Part shown: positions 42,568-54,480 of the stretch, piece by piece
How positions within the stretch are numbered: the first letter of the stretch is position 1
Layout of the letters: every line of letters begins with the position of its first letter
NCBI RefSeq assembly: GCF_964340395.1
Contig: NC_135570.1
Span: forward strand, 5,266,322 to 5,330,321
DNA: 64,000 nt
Direction: 5' to 3'
From: Glandiceps talaboti
Taxonomy: Eukaryota > Hemichordata > Enteropneusta > Spengelidae
Notes under the pieces: generated by a model
Told to the model about the DNA's origin: nothing
The model's database searches: none
Seen by the model: the letters and a program-made list of their open reading frames with translations, nothing else
Position numbers and translations under genes: made by a program

Positions 42568-44153
42568 TGTATGTATGTATGTATGTATGTATGTATGTAT
42601 GTATGTATGTATGTATGTATGTATGTATGTATGTATGTATGTATGTATGTATGTATGTATGTATGTATGTATGTATGTATGTATGTATGTATGTATGTAT
42701 GTATGTATGTATGTATGTATGTATGTATGTATGTATGTATGTATGTTTGTGTGTGTGTGTGTGTATGTGTAGTTCTCTGTGTGACCACGCCCATAGCAAC
42801 AGCCAAATGATGGGGGATATTGCAAAACAATAGGGATAGGCAAGTGGGTAAACATTTTTAAAAAATGAAGTGAGTATATATCTAACAAGACCACACCCAT
42901 AGCATTACTACAATACACCTTATATTTTTCTTCATTCAACTAAGGAAAATACGAGTGACCTAAGGGACCTTGTCACTACAAGTCGCTATACAAGTAGTGA
43001 TGAACCATTAGGTCACGAATATTTATGGCTGAATGAAGACAAATATTGGGGAATAATATAATCATCCCCTCTCAAGCATAATTTATGAAAAATTTGAAAA
43101 ATTAATAGCGATTTGGAATGTCTTGACTCATATTTCGAGCACAGCAGAACCAGTGACGTAGACACAGGTTGCCTTGACATAGAACGACCAGGGTATATAA
43201 TCCATATTTTCTGTTCAAAGACAATAACTTGGCTTGTGCATGGCATAATTAACAATGAAATGATGTCTCTGTCTTCTATTTCATTAGGTATGTTTAAGAA
43301 CAGTACTAGAGAAGTAAATGAAGCATACACCTTGGATATCTCTCTCCCACCATGGACAAACTTAGTTATTTCAATTCTGGTGTTTGTATGGAATGGTTTT
43401 CTGATCCTCTATGCCTTGTCAACTTTATGGCGAAGGAATTTTGGTCTCTACGTCTACGTTTCCATCTCGGATGTCCTAACTCCTTCATTTTATTTATTCT
43501 TCTTGATTTCCATGGCGATGAACATTGGATGGGTATTTTCATGGTGTTATGAAGTCATCCCATTGGCGTTTGTATTCAATGTTGTCCAGGAAATGCTCTT
43601 GTGCATCACCTTACTTATTGTGCATCGAAGGCTGAGTATAAACTTGGCTAGAATGACCCAGTCTCAGATGACTGAAGTTTGGTTTATACGAGTTTTCGTC
43701 AACAATGGAATTGCAATGTGGACTCAGTGGGTTTTTATCCTCACTTTGATAAATCTCGCCCACGTTGTCACGTATAGTGGCAACGGTGATCAAGAAATTG
43801 CCTCTACTGTGTCCCTTTGTTTGTTCGCACTGGACTGCATAGGATGGTTCATTGCAGAAAACACTGTACTTGACAAATATGTCCGTTACACTACAACTCA
43901 ATATGTTGTCGACATCATTGCTATGGCGGGAATATTTTCCCAAAATACGAATCTCAATTCTCGTAATTCAATATTAAGTCTTGTCGTTTTAGTAATGTGT
44001 TCAATTATGTTATTGTTACATGTTTTAATTTCTATACGGAGACATATTTTATCAGAGAGACATCAAAGTGAATTTCAAAGTTTATCCAAAGATGCAAAAA
44101 TTGCAGACAAAACCTTAAGCACTAGCGATGTTGAACAACTGAGCCATCCATAA
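42063..44153 (+). CDS. Unrecognised multi-pass membrane protein, about 8 TM, two exons
   Basis: Join 42085-42202 and 43288-44153; ATG at 42085, stop TAA at 44151. The junction splits a Gly codon (G|GT, phase 1). The product is 327 residues. Hydrophobic spans lie roughly at 11-33, 63-86, 93-122, 127-152, 172-201, 211-229, 241-257 and 268-289, followed by a polar C-terminal tail of about 38 residues. An N-glycosylation sequon (NST, residue 44) sits in the first loop. Distinctive blocks are FVNNGIAMWTQW (176-187) and the ENTVLDKYVRY stretch (230-240). I recall similar unnamed proteins in lancelets, cnidarians and other invertebrates, but know no function. It is not a clear GPCR: there is no DRY or NPxxY. 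A possible acceptor (ATTTCAG) at 42062 implies a 5' UTR exon upstream. Confidence 0.8.
42085..42202 (+). CDS. 8-TM protein exon 1 (coding part)
   Basis: Encodes 39 residues plus one base: a short basic N-terminus, then a first membrane span (LAYLIFIDTVMMVLVIFFNI), ending at donor TATCG|GTGAGT. The start ATG context is GAAAATGA. Confidence 0.75.
42537..42768 (+). repeat. GTAT tetranucleotide microsatellite with GT tail
   Basis: About 52 nearly perfect TATG units, then a short GT run. Confidence 0.97.
42920..43248 (+). repeat. Foldback repeat family R1, longest copy, in the 8-TM gene intron
   Basis: A hairpin part (42920-43065) has arms CTTCATTCAACTAAGGAAAA / TATGGCTGAATGAAGA. A unique part then runs to CTTGTGCATGGCATAA. 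It ends about 40 bases before the acceptor of exon 2. Confidence 0.75.
43288..44153 (+). CDS. 8-TM protein exon 2 (main)
   Basis: The acceptor is TCTATTTCATTAG at 43287. The open frame upstream of it (from 43113) is repeat-derived sequence and is not part of the protein. The exon carries spans 2-8 and the cytosolic tail. Both flanks are copies of one repeat family in opposite orientation (42920-43248 and 44498-44750). Confidence 0.85.
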
Positions 44154-44497
44154 TCACATTTACATTTAACAAATTTGTTTATTTGTTTATTTGTAAAAAT
44201 TTATGAGAGAAGTGGGAGTAAATTTATACCAAAAATTATATCACAGTCAAGTCACCAAAACGAGGCTCTAACCTCTGACCTCTATGATGTGTGTTTAATG
44301 TTACTGCAAAAACACCATGTGCAGAGGTTGGGCTGTAGGCAGCACCGTTGAGATAAAAACATTTCCTTCCTATCTCCATGGTAACACTTAGATGTAGTAT
44401 TTTGTAGGATTGTGGTATTTCACCATGTCTTTGAATGTTTTAACAATTTGGAACAAATATTATCAAATGAAGATGGCACAAATTTATTATTAAGCTT

Positions 44498-44750
44498 ATA
44501 CCATGCACAAGCCAAGTTGTACACATTTTAACAGAAAATATGTAATTTATACCCTGGTTGTTGTCGATCAAGACAACATATATTTTTGTCATTGATTCAA
44601 TTTTAGTAAAAAACGTTCAAAATGTTGTAGGTGTAATTACTCTTCATAATCTTCATTCAGCTAGAAAATACTCCAGATTAAAGAGTTATGTCACTACTTA
44701 CATCAACTCGTATTTTCCTTGCCTGCAAAATGTTTGGCAATAATAGTATC
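44498..44750 (-). repeat. Foldback repeat family R1, inverted copy downstream of the 8-TM gene
   Basis: It reads CCATGCACAAGCCAAGTT, then AACAGAAAATATG and ATACCCTGGT, the reverse complement of 43180-43245. It then continues into the CTTCATTCAGCTAGAAAATAC arm. Confidence 0.7.
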
Positions 44751-45917
44751 TCTTAAAAATGTAGTCTCGGTTATCCAGCCTTCTGCCGTTGAGGGCAGCC
44801 TACCTGCTGCAAGAAGCTGGGTTCAACCGTGACCAATAACAATGTCATTATGACATGGTGCTGAGGTGGTGAATTCATGGATCATCAGATATCATCGGGT
44901 CACAGAATGTTATTCTCCAAATGCCTTCCATCATAATAAATTTTATTTACTTTATCTTTACATCATAAGCAATGACCAATGTGTGTTTCTTTCCCACCCA
45001 CCCCATAGTGGACTTCTTCCACTAGAAAGTAGTTTGATATATCCAGAATAAGTAATGCATGATAGCTAGGGCAATATCACAATAGATCTATTAGTTTTAT
45101 TAGATAAATTAATCTTGAACATACAGGGATTTAGTCATATTGATTCCAAGTGGATACCATGATGTTCGGGGGGGGGGGGGGGTTATACACGGATGGCCAT
45201 GGTTGGTTGGTTGGTAAACAGACACACCCCTTACCTTGCATATTTGGTCAGGGTGTGAATTCTTACGCGACCACAGTCTAACATTTCGTGTGGATAAAAG
45301 TTCATGACTGGTTTGATCCCCGGGTTTGATCACACTATCACGAGCTGTAAAACGTTAACGTTACATCCCTCAATGTGATCGCTGAGGGCAGCATTCACGA
45401 TCGCGGTTTTGCAACTTCCGACTAGCTCAACTTTAATAGCAAGACTTTCGACCAACCAAAACTGAGCTCGAGAAATGCCTGCTGTGGTTACAAACGGAAG
45501 AGGTTTAGCAACTTGATATCATTCACGATTCCTTTCATTGAAGATCACATTCCATGTGCATAACTGAAGTCACGTGTCATATGTACTTACGGTTTAGCGG
45601 CTTCAATAAATCATCAATATAATTAATATTATTTAATGGTTGAACATCAGAGACGTGTGCACTCGCTATGAACATCTGAGTGATGCTAAAAACGTATGTT
45701 ACAACGTTCATAGTTGACGTACAAACTGGCAATTTAAAAGGTTGTCTATGAATTAAAATTACTTTGATCATACGGTTATACAAGGGCATCGGTGTGTTAT
45801 TAATGCACCGTGGTGCTACTTTCTGGCAGGGCCGCCGAGATGAGGCTAGATTCTATGCCTGTCGATTTGGACTGTACGTACTCCGCACTTGAAATATAAG
45901 TCTTGATCTAAATTGGC

Positions 45918-45985
45918 ACGTTCTCGCAAACCAGAGAGCTGTTCTAATTTCTTCCGAGGGTGGGGTTTACGACGATGTATTGACA
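45918..45985 (+). repeat. Repeat R6, second copy
   Basis: TTCTCGCAAACCAGAG and TTTACGACGATGTATTGACA correspond to the 39155 copy. Confidence 0.5.
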
Positions 45986-46057
45986 CAGTTTTTCACGTTG
46001 AAGACGAATTTAAACTATTTTTTAGCACAACTGAAAACTTAGGCGCATGGTGAAATA

Positions 46058-46058
<1 letters not shown>

Positions 46059-46124
<66 letters not shown>

Positions 46125-46230
46125 ATGTATGTATGTATGTATGTATGTATGTATGTATGTATGTATGTATGTATGTATGTATGTATGTATGTATGTATGT
46201 ATGTATGTATGTATGTATGTATGTATGTAT
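46059..46230 (+). repeat. CTGT then ATGT tetranucleotide microsatellite
   Basis: A run of about 16 TCTG units changes directly into about 27 TATG units. Confidence 0.96.
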
Positions 46231-46967
46231 TATCGTCTAATGTCTGTCTGACTTCTTCTTTTCCACGTACTCACAAGCACATGTCACTTCGATTCCGTTC
46301 TCCCTTGTTACATTGGATTGAACACAGTTATGTTTGGGTTCAACAAAGGTCTTTAATTTAAGCAACCCTTTAGCAGCTGAAAGAGATGGAAAGTGGAGAG
46401 AGAGAAAACAGATGATGTACAGTATACAAACAAAACATTGTTTTAAAGTCGTGTGAAAAGTACAGAAATACTATAGACATAGACATAGACACTAATAAAT
46501 CGCAAAAGTAAATGGAAAGGAAAGTAATAACCTATGGATGTTTGATGAGGATTAATTTGAAAATGCCAAGTGCCCTGTGCCCTTCGTAAGAAAGCCGAGA
46601 AGGGACTTCAGACTTCAGACTTCAGACTTTGATTTTCGGAACTTCTCTGGACGGTTAGATATAACGACTTAATCATTATGTCATACACCATGTACAGTAT
46701 TGCCGTGGGTAAAGGTATTTGTGTGTAGCAGTTCACATATTATGATGCAATGTGTCCAATAAAATTGATTTTTGGGTCCGTACCCGAAATGTAGCGCCCC
46801 GAAGAACATCGATTTCTACGTTATACAACGTATATATGAATTAGACCCCCACTTGACATGTGCAATGTGTAAGGCATTTTAACATTTTACAGTTAAAATA
46901 TTGTCAGTTGGTGGGTCGAAAAATAATAATACCTCAGTGAGTGTGTAGCTTTCAAGTGAGGTAGCGT

Positions 46968-47080
<113 letters not shown>

Positions 47081-47469
47081 TGTATAATAGATTCACCAAG
47101 AATTAGTATATACAACGTAGACATTCGGGACATCGTTCACATTCGTATACAGAATAGGAAACCTCTTTATAAAATTAAGGAGATTACGTGTCCCTGTGCT
47201 CGTTAAAACGTCACTTCTATTACTAACGACTTGTGAGTTACATTTGTCACTGTGAGGAGACAAGTGAATGTGTGTCCTCAATCAGTCAAGCAGCACGACC
47301 ACATCACTCAAACGGCGGAAGAAAATATTACCTTCGAGTGACAAAAATGCAATATAATATTGATACACTTAATACAGAAATTCTTATTTAGGTGAAATAA
47401 TTTAAATTCACAGAATATGCTATCCAATGTTGTCGCAACTATATAGTCACCATAACTGTTCCCAAAGTT

Positions 47470-47583
47470 CGTCAGGTGGCGGATGGATACAGTACGCAGA
47501 TTGAGTGCAATACGTTCACTATTGAATGGCGGAGAGTTTGAGGTGCACCTGATGCACAGCCAGCTAGCTTACTACAGTCCGTG
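47470..47583 (+). promoter_or_regulatory. Region just upstream of the PDZ start codon with E-boxes
   Basis: Two CANNTG sites of the CAGGTG/CACCTG type occur near 47473 and 47546, within about 110 bases of the ATG. E-boxes of this type bind myogenic bHLH factors or Snail-type repressors. No TATA box stands out. Regulation is inference only. Confidence 0.25.
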
Positions 47584-47679
47584 ATGATGGCGTTTATAGT
47601 GTTACTGCAGGGTGGCTCGCCCTGGGGATTTCGTCTTACGGGTGGAAAGGAATACGATGAACCTCTGCGAATCGCTAAG
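47584..47679 (+). CDS. First coding exon of a PDZ-domain protein (PDLIM/ZASP, synaptopodin-2 or Shroom type)
   Basis: ATG at 47584 (a second ATG follows directly) and donor GCTAAG|GTAAGC in phase 0; 32 codons. It reads VLLQGGSPWGFRLTGGKEY then EPLRIAK: the first PDZ strand, the carboxylate-binding loop (PWGF) and the second strand. [GA]-P-W-G-F-x-L-x-G-G is shared by the N-terminal PDZ of PDLIM/ZASP, SYNPO2 and Shroom proteins, which bind alpha-actinin or actin structures. The fragment is too short to choose between them. The remaining PDZ and later domains must lie downstream. I found no convincing next exon before 64000, so the gene is partial here. Confidence 0.72.
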
Positions 47680-49189
47680 GTAAGCATCATGGCGTATATT
47701 CGCAAAAATTGCCAACTTTCGATCGAGAGACTTGGCACTCTTTACGAACGTAATGTTTTTATGTCACTTCACCCGGCATATTAACGCACCGACACCATAA
47801 CAGGTATTGTGTTATTATGAAGGACAGCCCCACCTCCTCTATTGGTATTCAATACGGGGGCAGCGTCGTCTTTCTGATCTCTGACCCCGGTGGTATAAAT
47901 ATTTGACTCTGTCAAAGGGGAAATTGTTCACAATAATCAGTACAATAATTATGTGGTCTGGTCGTGTGCACATGTAAACAAGATCCGAGTATGCAGTTGT
48001 TCATTTCGCTAGATCTAGAGCTCAGTATCTCCAACATAGTAAACTATTGCTTGGTTTGAGGAATTTCCGACATGGTATAAATTGACTTCAATGAAATATA
48101 ATTTAGAAGGCTCGTAATTTATCTAGTAAAATAATTTTATGTTTGGAATTGTTTGAACGGGAACCGGTGCAGTGTATGCAGTCTTTCTACGGTTAGGGTT
48201 GAGGTCCGGATATAGGGTGTCAGACGTAAAAGTTGCACCGTGTTGTTCAATAAAGGTGTCAGACGAGTTGAATACGTAACGGTAGTATTAACCTGTAGAA
48301 CGTTAAAAGTCATTTTTTTTATGACGCTTGACGTCGAAAACAGACGTACTGGGCGACCAGTGACGCATGTAAACAGCAGTATGTATTGCAAATCATACCG
48401 TATAAACAGACATACAAAAAAGTCAGACGACACTCAATATAACTGTACGTACGAAGCTCGGTTTACTTTTGTGGTTGAATGAAATTTATCACGTATAACA
48501 TTTATGTGTTATATATGCATTCATGGACATTTTGTTAGATTTTCCCCAGTACTGTATATTAACTTTTTTTTTGTTTTGGACCCAGTAAGAGCTAATAATA
48601 ATATTGTGATATTACAAATTGAAAATAACACAGCGTGGAACACCTATATTTCTCTCTAACTTTATCTGTTTGAAACACACAAAGAAATAATACCAGTCAT
48701 ATTTAGTAATTGTATACATTTTCTTCACAAGCCTGTAGTTCTTAAATTACCCTGATGTTTTGTTTAAGATAAGTAAGAAGTAAGTGATTTGATATGGACC
48801 TTGTAATGGCAGTAAGGTGAATGTCTTAGCATTACACTCACAGTCACACCATAGGAAAAACAGCTGTTCAAAATACCATACTGTACAGTCTGCATATAGA
48901 GTGCTCAAAGCAATATAACGACTACCACAAAAGGGAAATGCCTTTAAAGTGAGGAAATAACGCTCAATTAAAATATGTGTAGCTACACACCATACCTCAA
49001 GGCTCCCAGTATATTAATTTAAAGTTTCTGGCATGAACTCTGTACTTCTATAGGTACACAGATGTTTCCAATCTCCGTCTAGTGTCAACTCAATATTAGG
49101 AAATGCCACAAACATCATTTTTCGTGAATGGATGCAATGTTATTACAACTACTATTTTTAACTCTTAAAGCCCATTGTTTGAATCCCAT

Positions 49190-49350
49190 GGTCTTTGATT
49201 ACGACCATCTCATCAGCAGAGGGTTGGGAGTCGGGACTGAGCCATTCTGTTATTCAGGACCAACTTTTATAGCTCAGCGCAGACATTATATTGTCACACC
49301 CGAATATTAATCCTAATCTGACATTGGCCTTGATACATGTTGACTTTCTA
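49190..49350 (+). mobile_element. Diverged SINE-like body
   Basis: It ends ATTAATCCTAATCTGACATTGGCCTT like the other copies. The front part is only loosely similar. Confidence 0.35.
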
Positions 49351-50792
49351 GAAGTACAAAAATTACAATATTAAAAATCATATTTCAAATATGTATCACT
49401 TGCTTGGTGTCAAACCCAACCTATCCTTGTTAACGACAAAGGTGTATTGTGTCTTTAAATGGAGTATGGTCCCTGACTAACAAATATATTCATGAATACG
49501 AACTTTATAAATTGATGATAGATGAGCCAAAAATTATAACTAAATAAGTACATAAAATTACTGATATTTGTTTTTCCTGGTATGTTTACTAATAGCAGTT
49601 ATTAATACTTAAGATATTATCGTATCTCACCTGGTTATCTCTTATCCAGGTTGATTTTACTCTAGTCATATTTGCTTGCCACTTTGAAAGTTTAAAGTGA
49701 GGGCAACTCAATACCAGTGTGTAAGCCATGCACTGAGTATTTCTCTCTGCTATGTTTGGAATGTATGATCACTAACCAGCTTATCTCTGGTAAACATCAA
49801 ACTCACGTTACAGCTGGGTGGTGTAAAAACCCAGGCAAACAACTATTTGTTGAGAAGATTTTTGTGTAGCATTAAACTGTAAAGTAAACAGTTTTAGATA
49901 ACTTCCAACCTTGTCACAATTATTTGTTTTAGAATTGTAACTCAGTGAAAACTTCAGACTAAAGTTGAAGGAAATCTAAGTTTGTATATCCTCTTGTTAT
50001 AATTGTAAAGTAATTTCTGAATATTTGTTTTTCTCAGGTAAATATTTGCAAAGTATTAAAATAAATCTAAAATAAATAATATCAACCATGTGGCTAAGGC
50101 AAAAATATAAACAAATATTTGTTTCCAATAACATGACATCCGAAAATAATGTAGGTAGGTCAGAATTTTATTTTATTTTATTTTACTTTTAAAAAAATTA
50201 CTTCGACCCAAAGACAAGATAATCGTTAGTCACAATTACTGGGATAGTTTGATGAGGTGTAAAAGAAGTAAATGAAGATAATTATGTGATTCAGAAGTAG
50301 ACAAACACAATATACATATTGTGCTGTTATAGGCTAAAATGACATCGTTTCTTTCTGGAATGTGATTTAGGAAAAATGTAACCAAAGATACTTTGGCAAG
50401 AAAATCTAACTGGGAGTATTTGTCATAATTTTACCTTTTTGTACGTGAAAGATTTTTAGGGTCACCAGCTTAATAGTTATCGGAAACATACTATTATTTG
50501 TATTTGGCCTAATGGCATGTGAGCATAGCACCCTCTCCAAGTTATTCAACTGTAATATATACTTGAATGTATCATGTGCATAAGGCAACCATAATGGTAG
50601 TGAACTTGGACACACTTGGCACTGTTGTGTTTGATCAATGATGATAAGTACAGGCTAACTACATTTAAGATCCCAACTTTGGATTTAGGTATGAAATTCA
50701 GTTGTTTGGCAGAGACATAGAAATAGTATGATCCCCATGTAATCTCTATAATGATATCAGTAACCATTATGAACCAGGATAGAAAGATAGCC

Positions 50793-50875
50793 TTTAAAGT
50801 GACCACATGAGGATTTGCTATTTATTTTGGATTTTTAATTTATGAATATGACCACAGGGTTAGTTTGAAATATGG
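50793..50875 (+). repeat. Dispersed repeat family R3, partial copy
   Basis: It begins TTTAAAGTG.CCA.ATG.GGATT, then TATTTATTTTGGATTTTTAATTTAT. Only the first third of the family is present. Confidence 0.55.
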
Positions 50876-51499
50876 AGATGTTATTCTACACATAGAAGCT
50901 TTGTCCACATATACCTTGGAAGTGAGAGACTGTGTGGTTTTGTATGAAATGTTGTTACCTTTCTATATATCCCCTAAGAATTCAGTAAAAGCTGTACTAT
51001 AAGTTGATAGGTATGATATCAGCTGTCTAAATAACTACATGTAGCCAGTAACTAGGGAGTTAGTTTACTAACAGCAGTCTTTTTATCCCCAAAACAAAAC
51101 CACCCAGAATGTTTTTATAAACTCAAGTAAAGAAAATAAAGTAAGGAGTGGTTGGACTCTGTATCATGTGGCGTTAAAACATTCTGTACTCCCTTTTGGA
51201 AACAAACTATTGTCATTGTTCAAATATCAACTCATAGCTGTTCAGTTTCAATTTGCGGTAATATTAATAAAGTCACAGTGTATAAATACAATGCGCCTGT
51301 CCTCCAGAGAGCTCCAGGTACCAACAGTTATTACCCCTTAAATTTAAAGCGGAACAGTTCCCCTTTATACTTCCTCAACTCCCTGAGGAGCATACAATCC
51401 TTTGCAGCCTTTATAAGTGCATAGGATTAAAGCATTCACATTGCAACCTCTATCCTACCAGATACTCAATTATACTATACAGCTGGGTTGACTGGGGCA

Positions 51500-51606
51500 C
51501 AGTTGTGGTTCAGATCTTGCTCGAGGACTTTAGCCAGGGATGAGGCTCAAACCTGCAACCTGCAGATTCCAAGCTGACCACTGTAACCATCATTCAACCA
51601 TTAATG
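51500..51606 (-). mobile_element. Second tRNA-like SINE head, inverted
   Basis: On the minus strand TGGTTACAGTGGTCAG (51589-51574) resembles an A box, and GGTTTGAGCC (51553-51544) a B box, spaced as in a tRNA. The rest does not fold as an intact tRNA, so it is a tRNA-derived element and not a tRNA gene. Confidence 0.5.
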
Positions 51607-52810
51607 ACTCAGCCATTACTGTGTTAGTATTATTTTGTAATAAATGATGTCTACATGTCTATTATACATGCAAGTCTCAGTTTTGTTAGTAGTGAATTCC
51701 TACAGTTCGAGCACAGAGACTTGGTTAGCTGATGTTTACCTGATGTATACATGTACTGGCACCAACAAGTCTCTTGACTACTACTACATTCCTGTTTGAG
51801 TTTGACATTTGTTCAGAATAAAGAAATGTAATGTCCTGAGGTGGACCCTTGTTTTGCAGGTTGGAGTTATCTAATTTGCATAACAAGTATTTTTGATTTG
51901 CCAGTTATTATTACAGTATTGTGATAGTTCATTATACAAAAATTCATTCATTATGTAATGTTTATTAGTGTATGTTGTCTAAGGTCAAAGGTGACTGTCA
52001 GTGTCAATGTCATGTGGGAAATCATTAGTTGTATTACTACAAGTTCAACTCAAACTATTCATGATTTCATATCTTGTCCCATTGCTTGGTCACATCTTGC
52101 ATATTTGACTAGTGTGCTAACAGGAGGTTGGTGGTGTGAGTGTGTGTGTGGGTGGGGATGGGGGTCAGGGGTGGTTTGGTATACATGCATGCATGTAACT
52201 CCACAATTAGTTATCAAATAACTGCGAAACAAATTTTCTCCTTAAAAAATTATTTGTTCCTCTAACTTTTATTCTTTCAATTATTAAAATAACATGTGTT
52301 TTCTTTGTTGAATCATAAAAATGTTATTTGAAATGTAATGAAGTAATATTAAAAGCATAAAAATGCTCTCAGAGCCAATGTTTACATTTATATTGCATCT
52401 AGGATTGTGAACAGCAATGATAAACAACTGTCAATTATTGACATTTCAATTATCATTACTAATGCATGTACTATGCTATATAGTGAAGTGAGTGTGGCAT
52501 TCTTAAATTCATGGCCCTTGTAAGTTGTGGTTATTAGCAAGGACCCCATCACCCAAGACTTAGCAAGGATTTACACTTGTTCATCACACGATCTATACTA
52601 ATACATGAGAAGGTTTCGATTTCAAAACAGGAATGTAAAATATTAAAATGATGGTGGCTGTGTATCTGTTTTTACTATCACTATCAGAGAGAGATATGAG
52701 AAGATAGTGAGGTATTACTTTAGATTTCTGGAATGATCTTGCAAAGATATCTAGTTACTCCAATGGTTCTTGCATCAATTCAAAGTATGAAATCTGACTA
52801 GATGTGAATT

Positions 52811-52811
52811 T

Positions 52812-52859
<48 letters not shown>

Positions 52860-52900
52860 GCAGCAGCAACAACAACAACACCAACAACACCAACAAGATC
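52811..52900 (+). repeat. CAA/CAG trinucleotide tract
   Basis: About 15 CAA units, three CAG units, then CAA and CCAACA units. Confidence 0.92.
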
Positions 52901-53754
52901 AACATCAAGAATAGCTACAATAATAATTAATGACAAATTATTAAAGCAAATGCATCATTAATATTCCTAATACATTTACCTAAACCTAATCAGTTTTAGC
53001 CAATATCCATTACCCAAAACTACAAAAATGTTTGTACCAAATTTTGTTTGAAATGGGTAGGCTGTTTTTGAGAAAATTATGACACAGACAGACAGACAGA
53101 CAGACACAACAGACAGATATCAAAACTTAACCTTCCCTCACAGATAATGTAAAACTGTTTGGAATTACATTTGTATCATTGCCAAAAAGACTCTGCATTA
53201 CATTGTAGGTAATACATTGTATACACAGCATAGGCCTAATACGGTATGATGTTGTTACAAGCTCTCTTTCCCACCATGATGTAGGAAAGGTGATTGCCAT
53301 CTGAGTCAGTTCATACAGACATGATACATTGCACAGATCACGCAAATAACTTCAAATTTTCTCTACTCTGCCAGCATTTTGTAGTTATTTTTCAGAGTTA
53401 CTCACAGTCTATCAAATTTTCCATCAAATTATGCATCTCTCAATTTCATTAGGAGTTTCCTCGCCTATCCTGGGTCTATCCTGAAGGGTTCATAGATACA
53501 CATTTACATGTGCATTTAACAGTTTTGCGTTCATAGCATGGACTTTTATGAAGCTGTTTAAATATGACACCATAAGGATTAGAAAAAACATATTTTCAGG
53601 ATTTAGAAAATTCCAAGCTGTCAACCTAAATCACTTCTGCCATAACCTTGCCTGTATATAGACAAGACATGTACAGTGATAAAGTATCTATTTACCAGCT
53701 GCCATGTCTTATTCTGTACCACTGTGTACTTTCAAGTCTTCAAGAACCTGAAAT

Positions 53755-53850
53755 TGTTGGATATTCTTCCTCAATATGTTCTTTAGTCAGTTAAAGAAAA
53801 TATGAATACCATAAAGGGACTTGTCTATACGAGTTGATGACAGTGACAAA
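53755..53850 (+). repeat. Foldback repeat family R1, degraded copy
   Basis: It contains TATTCTTCCTCAATATGTTCTTTAGTCAGTTAAAGAAAATATGA and an AAGGGACTTGTC.. TACGAGTTG segment. Confidence 0.45.
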
Positions 53851-54269
53851 ACCCATCGGTATCTGATGAAAAGTTGGTAAATATTGCAATTTTTAAAATG
53901 TTAATAACGATATAAGAACAAAATAAATGTATTGAGAATAATTTGGAATATGAGTTTTTAGAATTCTTTAACCGATTGTAAATATCAAATTAGTCAGCAT
54001 ACACCAGACAATCTGTTTTCTTATAATAACAATTACATGTAGTTTGTAATAATGTATACTTTGAGGTCATCCCCACTTGTGGCATGTTAATTTGGCATGC
54101 CTGTCCACCACCAAGGACATTTCAGTATGCTAAGTAAATAGTATAGGGTACAGAATCAATTACTACTAAGCCAAAGTAAATATTCATATGAATAAAAACT
54201 TTTGGGATATTTTCTTTTTGACAGCATTACACAGTGACATACATGTACATGTAAGTTAATAACATATGA

Positions 54270-54480
54270 TGTGTACAAAGTGGCCATATGGATGAGGATT
54301 GGGTATTTATATTGGATTTTGGATTTATAAAACAATTTTATGATGGCTTCCTACTTGAAAAATCAATGTGAAACAACATAGACCAAGTCCCTGTTTTTGA
54401 TTCAGTGTATTGCAAACAGCTAAAAAATGTGTAAAAAAGTTTGTTATTGTACATACACTAATAAGCATTTTACACATTTA
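54270..54480 (+). repeat. Dispersed repeat family R3, best copy
   Basis: The most complete copy of the family, also seen at 1-165, 15768, 50793 and (inverted, partial) 58370-58430. No terminal repeats or coding capacity were seen, so the class is unknown. Confidence 0.65.

Larger units (their letters stand above)
42203..43287 (+). other. Intron of the 8-TM gene
   Basis: It contains the GTAT microsatellite and the R1 copy. Long open frames on both strands here come from the tetranucleotide repeat. Confidence 0.7.

Noticed and set aside
42480-42939. Long open frames of Cys-Met-Tyr-Val or His-Thr-Tyr-Ile repeats
   Set aside because: They are translations of the GTAT microsatellite on both strands. 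The same applies to 46047-46361, 46879-47206, 56555-57110, 32031-32225 and 32581-32791.
43113-43287. N-terminal extension of the 8-TM exon 2 frame
   Set aside because: This part is repeat R1 and intron. The acceptor at 43287 and the split Gly codon give a proper first membrane span instead.
51541-51600. A functional tRNA gene
   Set aside because: A and B box-like words are present, but the acceptor stem and anticodon arm do not form, so it is a SINE head.
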